A DNA stretch of 64,000 nt from Pseudomonas sp. (GTDB lineage: Bacteria > Pseudomonadota > Gammaproteobacteria > Pseudomonadales > Pseudomonadaceae): positions 124,001 through 188,000 of the forward strand of contig NZ_JAUYGD010000053.1 in assembly GCF_030690725.1 (NCBI RefSeq), read 5' to 3'. Made by a program: the position numbers and the translations under genes. Within the stretch, counting starts at the first letter, position 1. Every line of letters starts with the position of its first letter. Under the pieces are notes generated by a model, which was given only the letters and a program-made list of their open reading frames with translations, ran no database searches and had not been told where the DNA came from. Positions 42,839-51,281 of the stretch are shown here, in pieces.

Positions 42839-45244
42839 TTACCAGGCGTAGTTGAGGCTGGCGGTCACGCGACGCGGATCGCCGGCGTAGCAGTAGAAGC
42901 CGTCGCAGGTGGCCAGGTATTCCTTGTCGAACAGGTTGTTGGCGTTGAGCGCCACGCTGGCGCCGTGCAGGCTGTTATCGAGTTGGCCGAGGTCATAACG
43001 CACGGCTGCGTCGTAGACCGTGTAGGCGTTGGAATGGCCATCCGCTGTGTCACGCACGAAGCCGATGCTGCCGACAGAAATGTTGTCGGTGGAGCCGACG
43101 TAGCGCGCGCCGAAGCCAACACCGAAGCCGGCCAGCGAACCCGCTGCCCAGTCATAGTCGGCCCAGATCGCCGCTTGATGCTCGGGGGTCAGCGGTAGCG
43201 CGCGGTTCTTGTCGCGAGGATCACCGACTTTGGTCATCTTGCTGTTGGCGTAGGTGTAAGAAGCGGTCAGCTTGAAGTTTTCGGTCACGTTGCCGATCGC
43301 TTCCAGCTCGAAACCACGGACTTGCACTTCCTCCAGGGGCTGGGTGGCTCCCAGCGTGTTGGTGCTGACGATGTTCTGCCGTTTCAGGTCATAAGCCGCG
43401 GCGGTGAACAGCATGTCGCTGCCCGGCGGCTGATACTTGATCCCCAGTTCATACTGTTTGCCCGTGCTCGGCTGGAATGCTTTGCCCTCACTGCCACCCG
43501 CTTCCGCCTGGAAGGATTCGGCGTAAGAAATGTAAGGGGTAACGCCGGAGTCGAACACGTAGCTCAGCGCTGCGTTGCCGCTGAATTGGCTGTCGCGACG
43601 GCTGTCTTTGGCGTCATTGGCGTTGTAGAACACCGAGTCGGTATCCAGTTTGTCCCAGCGGCCGCCGAGGGTCAGGCGCCATGCGTCGAGAGCCATCTGA
43701 TCCTGCAGATAGAGGCCGGTGCTTGTGCGCTTCTGGTTGTAGTTCTGAAAAGCCGTGTAGGCGACACCGCTGAAGTCCTGGCCGTAAATCGGGCGAATGA
43801 TGTTGCTGCTGGGAGCTGTGCCGTACAGCCAGCGGTAATCGGTGTCGACGCGCAGATAGTCCACGCCGAGCAACAGCGTGTGACCGATTGCGCCAGTGTT
43901 GAAATCGGCCTGGAAGTTGTTGTCTACGGCGAAGTGGCTGATGTTTTCGTCGTACACGTTTGCACCGCGCGCCACCGTGCCGTCATCGGCAACAGCGGTG
44001 GCCCAGCCGCCAGCGGTGATGATCTGGTTATCCAGTTCGAGTTTGCTATAGCGCAGGTTCTGATTGAACTGCCAGATATCGTTGAAGCGGTGCTCGAAGG
44101 CATAGCCCAGTGCGTAGAACGTCTTGTCGTAGAACTCCCAGTCAGGGTCGCCAAGATTCTTGTTGTAGTCGATCTTGCCGGCTGGGGTGCTCAGCTTGGT
44201 GCCTTGCAGTGGCAGGAACTGGCTGGTGCCGCCGGTATCGTCACGGTTGAACTGGCTGAGGAAGGTCAGTTTGCTGTCGTCGGTAATGTTCCACGACAGG
44301 CTGGGCGCGAGGTTGAAACGCTGGTCGTCCATGTGCTCGATAACGGTGCCACTGTCACGGCCGGTACCGCTGAGACGGTAGAGGAAGCGGCCGTCATCGT
44401 CGATTTTGCCGGTACTGTCGAAGCTGATCTGTTTGTGGTTGTAGTTACCGACTTGCACCTGCACTTCATGGCTGCTTTCGGCCTGTGGGCGGCGGCTGAC
44501 GGCATCCACCAGGCCGCCGGGCGGTGTCTGGCCATACACTGCCGAGGCCGGGCCGCGCAGTACGGCGACGCGTTCCAGGTTCCAGGTTTCCAGCTTGGCC
44601 ATGGTGTAGCTGCCCTTGGGCAGCGGCAGACCGTCGAGCATCTGGATCGGCTCGAAACCGCGAATCTTCATCCAGTCGGCGCGGCTGTCGCTGCCGTAAC
44701 TGCTGGCAACCACGCCAGGCATATAGCGCACGGCATCATCGAGGTTCTGCACCTGGCGATCCTGCATCTGCTCGCGGGTGGCCACCGAGATCGAGCGCGG
44801 TGCTTCCAGCAGCGGTGTGTCGGTCTTGCTGCCAGCCGCGGTGCGCGAGGCCAGGTAGCCTGGCGCAGGGCCCCAGGCGCTTTCCACGTTCTGCGCGGCA
44901 GTCACCGTGACATCCGGCAAGGCCACGGCCGCTTGCGGCACCGGCGCCAGGCTGTAGCTGCCGGCGCTGTTCTGTTGCAACTGCAGGCCGCTGCCTTGCA
45001 GCGCCTGGTGCAGGGCGCCGAGGGCGTCGTAGTCGCCGGCAACCGGGGCCGATTGCTTATTGGCAGTCAGCGCGGGGTCGATGCTCAGGACAATACCGGC
45101 CTGGCTGGCGATCTGCGTCAGGGTGCTGGCCAGTGGGGCGGCTGGCAGCTGGTAACTATCCGCCAGGGCGGGAGCGCAGACGCTGGCGAGGCTGATGGCG
45201 ACGGCCAGCAGGCCGGGGCGGAACAGGGGCAGGACGCGGGTCAT
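42839..45244 (-). CDS. TonB-dependent siderophore receptor with N-terminal signalling domain
   Basis: An 801-residue outer-membrane receptor. After a signal peptide (LLAVAISLASVCAPALA) comes a secretin/TonB short N-terminal (STN) signalling domain (about 30-105, LASTLTQIASQAGIVLSIDP). A TonB-box region, the plug domain (LDDAVRYMPGVVASSYGSDSRADWM, IRGFEPIQMLDGLPLP) and a 22-strand barrel ending in SLNYAW complete the protein. The STN domain and adjacent fecIR genes show cell-surface signalling control. The type resembles FhuA/FoxA/FhuE hydroxamate receptors, but the ligand is not determined. Confidence 0.94.
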   Translation of the reverse strand: MTRVLPLFRPGLLAVAISLASVCAPALADSYQLPAAPLASTLTQIASQAGIVLSIDPALTANKQSAPVAGDYDALGALHQALQGSGLQLQQNSAGSYSLAPVPQAAVALPDVTVTAAQNVESAWGPAPGYLASRTAAGSKTDTPLLEAPRSISVATREQMQDRQVQNLDDAVRYMPGVVASSYGSDSRADWMKIRGFEPIQMLDGLPLPKGSYTMAKLETWNLERVAVLRGPASAVYGQTPPGGLVDAVSRRPQAESSHEVQVQVGNYNHKQISFDSTGKIDDDGRFLYRLSGTGRDSGTVIEHMDDQRFNLAPSLSWNITDDSKLTFLSQFNRDDTGGTSQFLPLQGTKLSTPAGKIDYNKNLGDPDWEFYDKTFYALGYAFEHRFNDIWQFNQNLRYSKLELDNQIITAGGWATAVADDGTVARGANVYDENISHFAVDNNFQADFNTGAIGHTLLLGVDYLRVDTDYRWLYGTAPSSNIIRPIYGQDFSGVAYTAFQNYNQKRTSTGLYLQDQMALDAWRLTLGGRWDKLDTDSVFYNANDAKDSRRDSQFSGNAALSYVFDSGVTPYISYAESFQAEAGGSEGKAFQPSTGKQYELGIKYQPPGSDMLFTAAAYDLKRQNIVSTNTLGATQPLEEVQVRGFELEAIGNVTENFKLTASYTYANSKMTKVGDPRDKNRALPLTPEHQAAIWADYDWAAGSLAGFGVGFGARYVGSTDNISVGSIGFVRDTADGHSNAYTVYDAAVRYDLGQLDNSLHGASVALNANNLFDKEYLATCDGFYCYAGDPRRVTASLNYAW

Positions 45245-45319
45245 TACGAAACTCTCCTAAGCGGGAATGCATCTCAATGACCTGTTGCCGAAGCAGAATG
45301 CAAAAGTGACAGGGCTATT

Positions 45320-45334
45320 TGAAAATAATTTGCA
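45320..45334 (-). promoter_or_regulatory. Fur-box candidate upstream of the TonB receptor
   Basis: Read on the reverse strand, TGCAAATTATTTTCA matches the 7-1-7 Fur consensus TGATAATNATTATCA at 11 of 14 defined positions. It lies about 75 bases ahead of the receptor ATG. The flanking bases extend it to a 9-1-9 near-palindrome. Confidence 0.6.
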
Positions 45335-45372
45335 AACGCCCTGGCGTATCACCCGGCGGCGCAGCGCGACAC

Positions 45373-46326
45373 TTACTGCGCTGCAGGTACGACCTTGGCC
45401 CACCAGTTGCCAAAACGCTCGATACGCACCGGCAAACTAGGTGGCAGGGCGGCCAAGGCCTTGTCGCTGTCGTGCAGGGGGAAGCTGCCGCTGATGCGCA
45501 GGTCGGCCAGGCTTGGGTCGAGGCCCAGGTAGCCGCTGCGGTATTCGCCCAGGGCGTCGAGCAAGTCGGCCAGGCGCAGGTTGTCGGCCACCAGCATGCC
45601 GTGGCTCCAGGCCGCGGCGCTGAGTGGCGCAGCCTGCACGCTGCCGAGGCGCTGGCGCTGCATCAGCACCTGTTCGCCGGTCTGGATAATCCGTTCGCTG
45701 CTTCCTTCGGCCGGGTGCGCGGCGACGGCTGACTGCAATACGGTCAGGCGCGTGCTGTTGCCTTCACGGCGTACCAGAAAGCGCGTGCCGAGGGCGCGCA
45801 GGCTGCCGTGTTCAGTCAGCACCACAAAGGGCCGCGAATCGCCATGGGCGGTCTGCACGAGGATCTCGCCGCTGTGCAAGCGCACCGCGCGCTGGCTGTC
45901 GCTGTATTCGATATCCACGGCGCTGGCGCTGTTCAGGTGCACCAGGCTGTGGTCGCTGAGCAGCAGCTCGCGTTTTTCGCCACGGCCGGTTCGTTCATCG
46001 GCCAGGTAATCGCCGAGTGGGCGCTGTTGCGCCAACAGGCCGAGCAGCAGCGCGCTGCTCAGTAGCAGGCCAAGCGCCGTACCGCCCATACGGCGCAGGC
46101 CTTTGTTACGCGCGCTGTGCAACAAGGCCTGACGCGCCGGTGCCGCGGCGGCCGAGGCCAGGCGAATATCCAGGCCATTCAGTTGCTGCCAGACCCGCGC
46201 ATGTTCGGGATGCGACGCCAACCATGCGGCGAACGCGTGCTGCTGTTCGGCGCTGACCGTGCCTGAGTCCAGGCACAGTTGCCATTCGATGGCGGCATCC
46301 AGCACCTGGGCCGATACCGCGTTCAT
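45373..46326 (-). CDS. fecR: FecR-type anti-sigma factor / sigma regulator
   Basis: A 317-residue FecR-family protein. The cytoplasmic N-terminus contains the DUF4880-type WQLCLDSGTVSAEQQHAFAAWL (about 13-35), followed by one membrane helix (LGLLLSSALLLGLLA, about 85-100). The periplasmic FecR domain includes RGEKRELLLSDHSLVHLNSASAV and a C-terminal STN-like region. It transmits the signal from the receptor's signalling domain to the sigma factor. The start ATG overlaps the fecI stop by four bases. Confidence 0.92.
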   Translation of the reverse strand: MNAVSAQVLDAAIEWQLCLDSGTVSAEQQHAFAAWLASHPEHARVWQQLNGLDIRLASAAAAPARQALLHSARNKGLRRMGGTALGLLLSSALLLGLLAQQRPLGDYLADERTGRGEKRELLLSDHSLVHLNSASAVDIEYSDSQRAVRLHSGEILVQTAHGDSRPFVVLTEHGSLRALGTRFLVRREGNSTRLTVLQSAVAAHPAEGSSERIIQTGEQVLMQRQRLGSVQAAPLSAAAWSHGMLVADNLRLADLLDALGEYRSGYLGLDPSLADLRISGSFPLHDSDKALAALPPSLPVRIERFGNWWAKVVPAAQ

Positions 46327-46841
46327 TGCGGCGCTCCATACAGGGCGATGTAGCACTGGCGCAGGCCTTGGGCCAGGTACTGGCGCACGCGGGATACGGA
46401 AACGCCGAGGCGCTCGGCGATTTCTGCGTGGCCCATGCCGTCCAGGCGATTATGCAGAAAGGCCGCGCGGGCGTTGCTCGACAGCTGGCCGAGCAGGCGA
46501 TCGATCTCGCGCAGTGCATCCAGGGCTAGCGCCTGTTCTTCGGCGCTAGGTTGCACATCCTGCGGTTGCTGGCCGAGTTCTTCGAGGTAGGCACGTTCCA
46601 GTGCGCTGCGGCGGAAGTGATCAATCAGCAGGCCCTTGGCGATGGTGGTCAGCAGCGCGCGTGGCTCGCGGGCCTGATCCAGATCATTGCGGCCGAGCAG
46701 GCGGACAAAGGTGTCCTGGCTGAGGTCCTCGGCGCGTTCCGGGCTGTACAGGCTTTTGCGCAGCCAGCCGAGCAGCCAATCGCGGTGATCGCGATAAAAC
46801 AGGCCGACAAGTTGCTGGTGGGTGGAATCGCCGGCCGACAC
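46323..46841 (-). CDS. fecI: FecI-type ECF sigma factor
   Basis: A 172-residue iron-starvation ECF sigma factor. Region 2 includes YRDHRDWLLGWLRKSL...DLSQDTFVRLL, and region 4 is ALREIDRLLGQL...HAEIAERLGVSVSRVRQYL. I use GTG 46841 as start: it gives the normal length, has an AGG a few bases ahead, and leaves the Fur-box candidate at 46874-46888 in the leader. The upstream ATG (46889) would place the Fur box inside codons 1-5 and add 16 unlikely residues. It should direct transcription of the downstream TonB receptor. Confidence 0.92.
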   Translation of the reverse strand: MSAGDSTHQQLVGLFYRDHRDWLLGWLRKSLYSPERAEDLSQDTFVRLLGRNDLDQAREPRALLTTIAKGLLIDHFRRSALERAYLEELGQQPQDVQPSAEEQALALDALREIDRLLGQLSSNARAAFLHNRLDGMGHAEIAERLGVSVSRVRQYLAQGLRQCYIALYGAPQ

Positions 46842-46873
46842 GCGGACCTCGCAACAGGAGATAGGAAACAAAT

Positions 46874-46888
46874 CGAGAATTATTCGCA
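46874..46888 (-). promoter_or_regulatory. Fur-box candidate upstream of the sigma factor gene
   Basis: On the reverse strand TGCGAATAATTCTCG matches the 7-1-7 Fur consensus at 10 of 14 positions and lies 32 bases before the GTG start. Confidence 0.55.
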
Positions 46889-47048
46889 TATGATGACAGG
46901 GCCGCCCCCTGCGCTGCAATCAGCCGTTGGGCTGCCGCGATGGGTGGTTGCACCGTGCCATGACACCGCCATGACATAGATGCAGATCAATAGCTGCCGA
47001 CAACTGGCGCGCTAGAGTGACCAGCCCTGTTGGCTGAGCGCTTGACCC

Positions 47049-48365
47049 ATGGCATCGACTCCGCGTTACCCCGAGCTGCTTTCGCCAGCCGGCACCCTGA
47101 AAAACATGCGCTACGCCTTCGCTTACGGCGCGGATGCGGTGTACGCCGGGCAGCCGCGCTACAGCCTGCGGGTGCGCAACAACGAGTTCGACCACGACAA
47201 CCTTGAGGCGGGTATCCGCGAGGCGCATGCCCAGGGCAAGCAGTTCTATGTGGTGGTCAACATCGCGCCGCATAACGCCAAGCTGAAGACCTTTCTGCGT
47301 GACCTGCTGCCGGTGGTGCTGATGGGGCCGGATGCGCTGATCATGTCCGACCCCGGCTTGATCATGCTGGTGCGCGAACACTTCCCACAGATGCCGATTC
47401 ACCTGTCGGTGCAGGCCAATGCGGTGAACTGGGCCAGCGTGCAGTTCTGGAAGCAGCAGGGCTTGAGCCGGGTGATTCTATCGCGCGAGCTGTCGCTGGA
47501 GGAGATCGCCGAGATACGCAGCGAAGTGCCGGGCATGCAGCTGGAAGTCTTCGTTCACGGCGCGCTGTGCATGGCCTATTCCGGGCGCTGCCTGCTGTCG
47601 GGCTATATCAACAAGCGCGACCCCAACCAGGGCAGCTGCACCAACGCCTGTCGCTGGCAGTATCAGGCCAAGCCGGCCAGCGAGAACGAGCTGGGCGAGG
47701 TGGTGCAGCTTGTCGAGCCGACCTTGGGCGTGGGTGCGCCGACCGCGCAGCTGTTTCTGCTGGAAGATGCCAGCCGCCCCGGCGAGCAGATGGCCGCCTT
47801 TGAGGATGAGCACGGCACCTACATCATGAACTCCAAGGACTTGCGCGCGGTGCAGCACGTCGAACGCCTGGTGCAGATGGGCGTGCATTCGCTGAAGATC
47901 GAGGGCCGTACCAAATCCCACTACTACGTGGCGCGCACCGCCCAGGTGTACCGCAAAGCCATCGATGATGCGGTGGCCGGCAAACCCTTCGACAAATCCC
48001 TGATGACGACCCTGGAGTCCCTGGCTCATCGCGGCTACACCGAGGGCTTTCTGCGCCGTCATGTGCACGATGAATATCAGAACTATCAGCGTGGCAGTTC
48101 GGTATCCGAACAGCAGCAGTTTGTCGGCGAACTGACCGGCGAGCGACGTGGTGAGCTGGCCGAGGTGCGGGTAAAGAACCGCTTTGCCGTCGGCGATGGC
48201 CTGGAGCTGATGACGCCCCAGGGCAACCTGCGTTTTACCCTCGAACAGCTGGAAAACAGCAAGGGCCAGGCGGTGGCAGTCGCGCCCGGCGACGGTCATG
48301 TGCTGTACCTGCCGGTGCCGCCTGCGGTGCAGCTGGAATATGGCCTGCTGATGCGCGATCTGTAG
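47049..48365 (+). CDS. trhP: tRNA 5-hydroxyuridine modification protein TrhP (U32 family, YegQ)
   Basis: A 438-residue U32 'peptidase' family protein. Landmarks are PELLSPAGTLKNMRYAFAYGADAVYAG at the N-terminus and the signature VFVHGALCMAYSGRCLLSGYI followed by GSCTNACRWQY, whose cysteines probably bind an Fe-S cluster, plus a C-terminal beta-barrel domain. TrhP hydroxylates U34 of certain tRNAs using prephenate. It stands alone between the iron locus and the exonuclease gene, preceded by a 129-base gap. Confidence 0.9.
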   Translation: MASTPRYPELLSPAGTLKNMRYAFAYGADAVYAGQPRYSLRVRNNEFDHDNLEAGIREAHAQGKQFYVVVNIAPHNAKLKTFLRDLLPVVLMGPDALIMSDPGLIMLVREHFPQMPIHLSVQANAVNWASVQFWKQQGLSRVILSRELSLEEIAEIRSEVPGMQLEVFVHGALCMAYSGRCLLSGYINKRDPNQGSCTNACRWQYQAKPASENELGEVVQLVEPTLGVGAPTAQLFLLEDASRPGEQMAAFEDEHGTYIMNSKDLRAVQHVERLVQMGVHSLKIEGRTKSHYYVARTAQVYRKAIDDAVAGKPFDKSLMTTLESLAHRGYTEGFLRRHVHDEYQNYQRGSSVSEQQQFVGELTGERRGELAEVRVKNRFAVGDGLELMTPQGNLRFTLEQLENSKGQAVAVAPGDGHVLYLPVPPAVQLEYGLLMRDL

Positions 48366-48396
48366 GCGCACTCTGCGGCGCTGCTTTTTAGCTGTC

Positions 48397-48466
48397 GTAG
48401 GAGCACGTCATGCGTGCGATTTCTTTCGCGGGCATGGAACTAGGCGTCCCCCCGTTCCTACGGTTG
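48397..48466. repeat. REP-type element, copy sharing 31 bp with 59693-59723
   Basis: GTAGGAGCACG and CGTTCCTACGG form the outer arms. Bases 48424-48454 are identical over 31 positions to 59693-59723 and contain the inner GGCATGGAACTAGGCGTCCC segment. A diverged copy lies at 26459-26480. Confidence 0.85.
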
Positions 48467-48478
48467 TTAAACAGGGTT

Positions 48479-49183
48479 CTACATCGAATGCGCGCGCTGG
48501 CGGCGACGGCTGTTGAGTTGCTGCAGCAGTGCCGGCAGGCTATCGAGCTGTTGCTGGCGCGCCTTGCTGAACAGAATCAGCGCCAGCTCTGCAGTCACCA
48601 GGGCATCGGCGCTGGCGTGGTGGCGTTGCTGCACCTGCAGACCGAAATACTGCGTCCAGTCGTCTAGCCCGGCGTGGGGCAGATTGGCTTTGGGGCAGAC
48701 CAGCGGGGCGATCTCGGCGACATCAAAGAAGGCGTGCTGCAAGCGGTAGCCCAGGCTTTGCTTAAGGGCGCGAGCGAGCATGCGTTGGTCGAACTCGGCA
48801 TGGAAGGCCAGCAGCGGGCTGTCGCCGACAAACTCCATAAAACTCAACAGGGCTTCGGCCGGCTCCTCGCCATTGGCGATCTCGTTGGGTGCGATGCCGT
48901 GGATCAGAGTGCTGGCGCTGGCCTGATGGCCGTCGCGCTGCAGGGTGCATTCGAACTGCTGGCTAAGATCGATGGCGCCGTTGTCGATCACCACCGCGCC
49001 GATCGACAGCACCTGATCGCGGCGCATATTCAGCCCGCTGGTTTCCAGATCAAGGATGACCAAGCGCTGCTGCTGCAGCGGGCGCTCATCGAGTGCGCAG
49101 GGCTCGGCCAGCTTGCCGCGCCGCTGCAGCTGCAGTTGGGTCAGCGCCGGGCCACGCCCGCTAAACCAGGTGAACTTGCTCAT
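48479..49183 (-). CDS. DEDD-type 3'-5' exonuclease (DnaQ-like)
   Basis: A 234-residue exonuclease. ExoI motif LVILDLETSGLNMRRDQV, ExoII HAEFDQRMLARAL and ExoIII HHASADALVTAEL supply the four acidic residues and the catalytic His of the DnaQ superfamily. The start overlaps the stop of the upstream DUF294 gene (ATGA), so the two are translated together. This pair recurs in pseudomonads. It is not DnaQ itself: length and context differ. Role: probably small RNA/DNA or nucleotide turnover. Confidence 0.9.
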   Translation of the reverse strand: MSKFTWFSGRGPALTQLQLQRRGKLAEPCALDERPLQQQRLVILDLETSGLNMRRDQVLSIGAVVIDNGAIDLSQQFECTLQRDGHQASASTLIHGIAPNEIANGEEPAEALLSFMEFVGDSPLLAFHAEFDQRMLARALKQSLGYRLQHAFFDVAEIAPLVCPKANLPHAGLDDWTQYFGLQVQQRHHASADALVTAELALILFSKARQQQLDSLPALLQQLNSRRRQRAHSM

Positions 49184-51111
49184 AGTTGGTACCTCACAGC
49201 CAGGCTGCTCTGTAGCCGCTGCGCCTGGCGGAAAGATTCACGCAGGATGCGCCGGTCGAGGTGGTTGAGATTATCGGGATCGACGCGGTTGGAATAGGCT
49301 TGCCCATTGCGCGCCTGCAGCTGGTGCTGCTGCATGCGCGCCTGCTGAATGTAGTGATAGGCCTCTTCATAGGCCGCGCCATCCTGAGCTTCGATCACCC
49401 CTTGCTGAATCAGCGCGCGCAGGCGTTCCAGGGTGTTGCAGGCGTCCACGCCATGGGCCAGGGCCAGCAGGCGGGCACCGTCGACAAAGGGTGTCAGGCC
49501 CTGCACTTTGAGGTCCAGGGTGTCTTTCTCTGCACCTGTGCGGGCCACCACGAAATCGCGGAACATGCCCACGGGTGGGCGCTGGCGCAGGGCGTTTTCC
49601 GCCAGCATGCGCTGAAACAGACTATTGCCGGCGACCTGCTGCAGCAGGCCCTGGCGCAGTTGCTCGCAACCCTCGGTTTCGCCCCATACGGCGCGCAGGT
49701 CGAAATAGATGCTCGAGGCCAGCAGGTTCTCCGGCGTGGCTTCCTGCACAAAACTGCTGAAACGCCGCGACCACTCCTGGCGCGACAGGCACAGCTCGGG
49801 GTTGCCGGCCATGATATTGCCCTTGCACAGGGTAAAGTCGCACTGCGCCAGGCGCAGGTTGATTTCATGGGCCAGCGGCAGCAGGCGGCCGCGAATGGCG
49901 GCGGCTTCGGCTGCATCGGCAGCTTCGAAGAGGATGCCGTTGTCCTGGTCGGTGTGCAGGGTCTGTTCGCTGCGCCCCTCGCTGCCGAACACCAGCCAGG
50001 TAAACGGCACGCCAGGGTCGCCTAGATCTTCCAGGGTCAGTTCGATCACTCGGCAGACGGTGTGGTCGTTGAGCAGGGTGATCAGCTGGGTGATCTGCGT
50101 CGAACTGGCGCCGTGGGCGAGCATGCTGTCGACCAGTTGGCGCACATCGCTGCGCAGCGCCGCCAGGGTTTCCACCCGCCCGGCGTGGCGAATGGTGCGC
50201 GCCAGATGCACCAGATCGACCCGCTGCAAGCTGAACAGGTCACGCTCGGAAATCACCCCGCACAGCTGGCCATGCTCAACCAGGCAGACGTGGGCGATAT
50301 GCCGTTCGGTCATGGCCATCGCCGCATCGAAGGCGCTGGCATCCGGCGGCAGATGGAAGGGTGACTGGGTCATCAGGCGGTCGATGGGCTGGGTCAGATC
50401 GACGCCATCGGCCACTACGCGGCGCAGGTCACGCAGGGTAAAGATGCCCAGCGGTTTCAGCGCCGGGTCGACAATGACGATGCTGCCGACCTGCTGCTCG
50501 TGCATCAGCTTGACCGCATCGCGCAGCGGCATGTCCGGGGCGCAACTGATCGGGTTGCGCATGGCCAACTGGCCAAGGCGGGTGTCGAGGGAATACTGCG
50601 CGCCGAGGGTTTCCACCGCGCGCATCTGCACCTGCTGGTTGACCTGATCGAGCAGGCTGCTGACCCCGCGCAGGGCAAAGTCGCGCAGCGGGTTGGACAG
50701 GGAGAACAGCTTGATAAAGGCCGGCTTGTTCAGCAGCAGGCAGAAGGTGTCTTCGGCGGCCAGGTGTTCGGTACGGGTGGCGCGCTCGCCGATCAGTGCG
50801 GCCAGCGGGAAGCATTCGCCGGTGGTGATCTCGAAGGTGGTTTCCGTGCCGCGGCGTGCCGAGTGCGGGCGCTCGCCATGCACGCGGCCCTGCTTGACGA
50901 TAAAAAAGTGCTCAACCGGGCCGTCGGTCGGCTTGATGATGGTTTCGCCTTCACCATAGAAACGCAGCTGACAGTTCTCCACCAGATACGCCAGGTGCGC
51001 GGTATCCATCTGGTTGAACGGCGGGAATTTCTGCAGAAAGGCCATGGTGCCATGGATGTTCTGCAGCACCGCCGTCTTGCCTGCCTGGGCGATTGCGTCT
51101 GCGCTGCTCAT
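49180..51111 (-). CDS. cNMP-binding / CBS / DUF294 nucleotidyltransferase-like protein
   Basis: A 643-residue multidomain regulator. Residues 27-145 form a cyclic-nucleotide-binding domain (FFIVKQGRVHGERP) and two CBS motifs cover about 183-233 and 250-300. Residues 320-470 are a DUF294 nucleotidyltransferase domain with GSEGRSEQTLHTDQD (GS at 376-377, acidic pair D388/D390). A helical C-terminal domain (about 490-635) completes it. Proteins of this architecture are often considered signal-responsive (de)uridylylation-like enzymes, but the target is unknown. It is cotranscribed with the exonuclease. Confidence 0.88.
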   Translation of the reverse strand: MSSADAIAQAGKTAVLQNIHGTMAFLQKFPPFNQMDTAHLAYLVENCQLRFYGEGETIIKPTDGPVEHFFIVKQGRVHGERPHSARRGTETTFEITTGECFPLAALIGERATRTEHLAAEDTFCLLLNKPAFIKLFSLSNPLRDFALRGVSSLLDQVNQQVQMRAVETLGAQYSLDTRLGQLAMRNPISCAPDMPLRDAVKLMHEQQVGSIVIVDPALKPLGIFTLRDLRRVVADGVDLTQPIDRLMTQSPFHLPPDASAFDAAMAMTERHIAHVCLVEHGQLCGVISERDLFSLQRVDLVHLARTIRHAGRVETLAALRSDVRQLVDSMLAHGASSTQITQLITLLNDHTVCRVIELTLEDLGDPGVPFTWLVFGSEGRSEQTLHTDQDNGILFEAADAAEAAAIRGRLLPLAHEINLRLAQCDFTLCKGNIMAGNPELCLSRQEWSRRFSSFVQEATPENLLASSIYFDLRAVWGETEGCEQLRQGLLQQVAGNSLFQRMLAENALRQRPPVGMFRDFVVARTGAEKDTLDLKVQGLTPFVDGARLLALAHGVDACNTLERLRALIQQGVIEAQDGAAYEEAYHYIQQARMQQHQLQARNGQAYSNRVDPDNLNHLDRRILRESFRQAQRLQSSLAVRYQL

Positions 51112-51231
51112 GGGCGGCCTCGGGAGTTGGCTATATAGGCATGATCGGCCTTTGCGGTCGCCCGGGCCATTGGACGTAAGTCTAGAAGCCAGCCACGGCC
51201 TGGCGCGGTCTGTCGCAGGGTTTTTGGCCGC

Positions 51232-51263
51232 AATAAAAAACCGCCCATAAGGGCGGTTTTTTA
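51232..51263. terminator. Bidirectional intrinsic terminator
   Basis: AAAAAACCGCCC-ataa-GGGCGGTTTTTT forms a perfect stem whose arms end in A-runs and T-runs, so it works in both directions. On the reverse strand it follows the malate synthase stop by 19 bases. Confidence 0.93.
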
Positions 51264-51281
51264 TGTGGCTACAGCTGCGGG

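Noticed and set aside
42839..45244. Naming the receptor as FoxA, FhuA or FhuE
   Set aside because: The sequence supports a hydroxamate-type receptor with a signalling domain, but ligand specificity cannot be settled by reading alone.
43322..45280. 652-codon open frame antisense to the TonB receptor
   Set aside because: It is a shadow of the receptor's codon bias, with no recognisable motif or ribosome-binding site.
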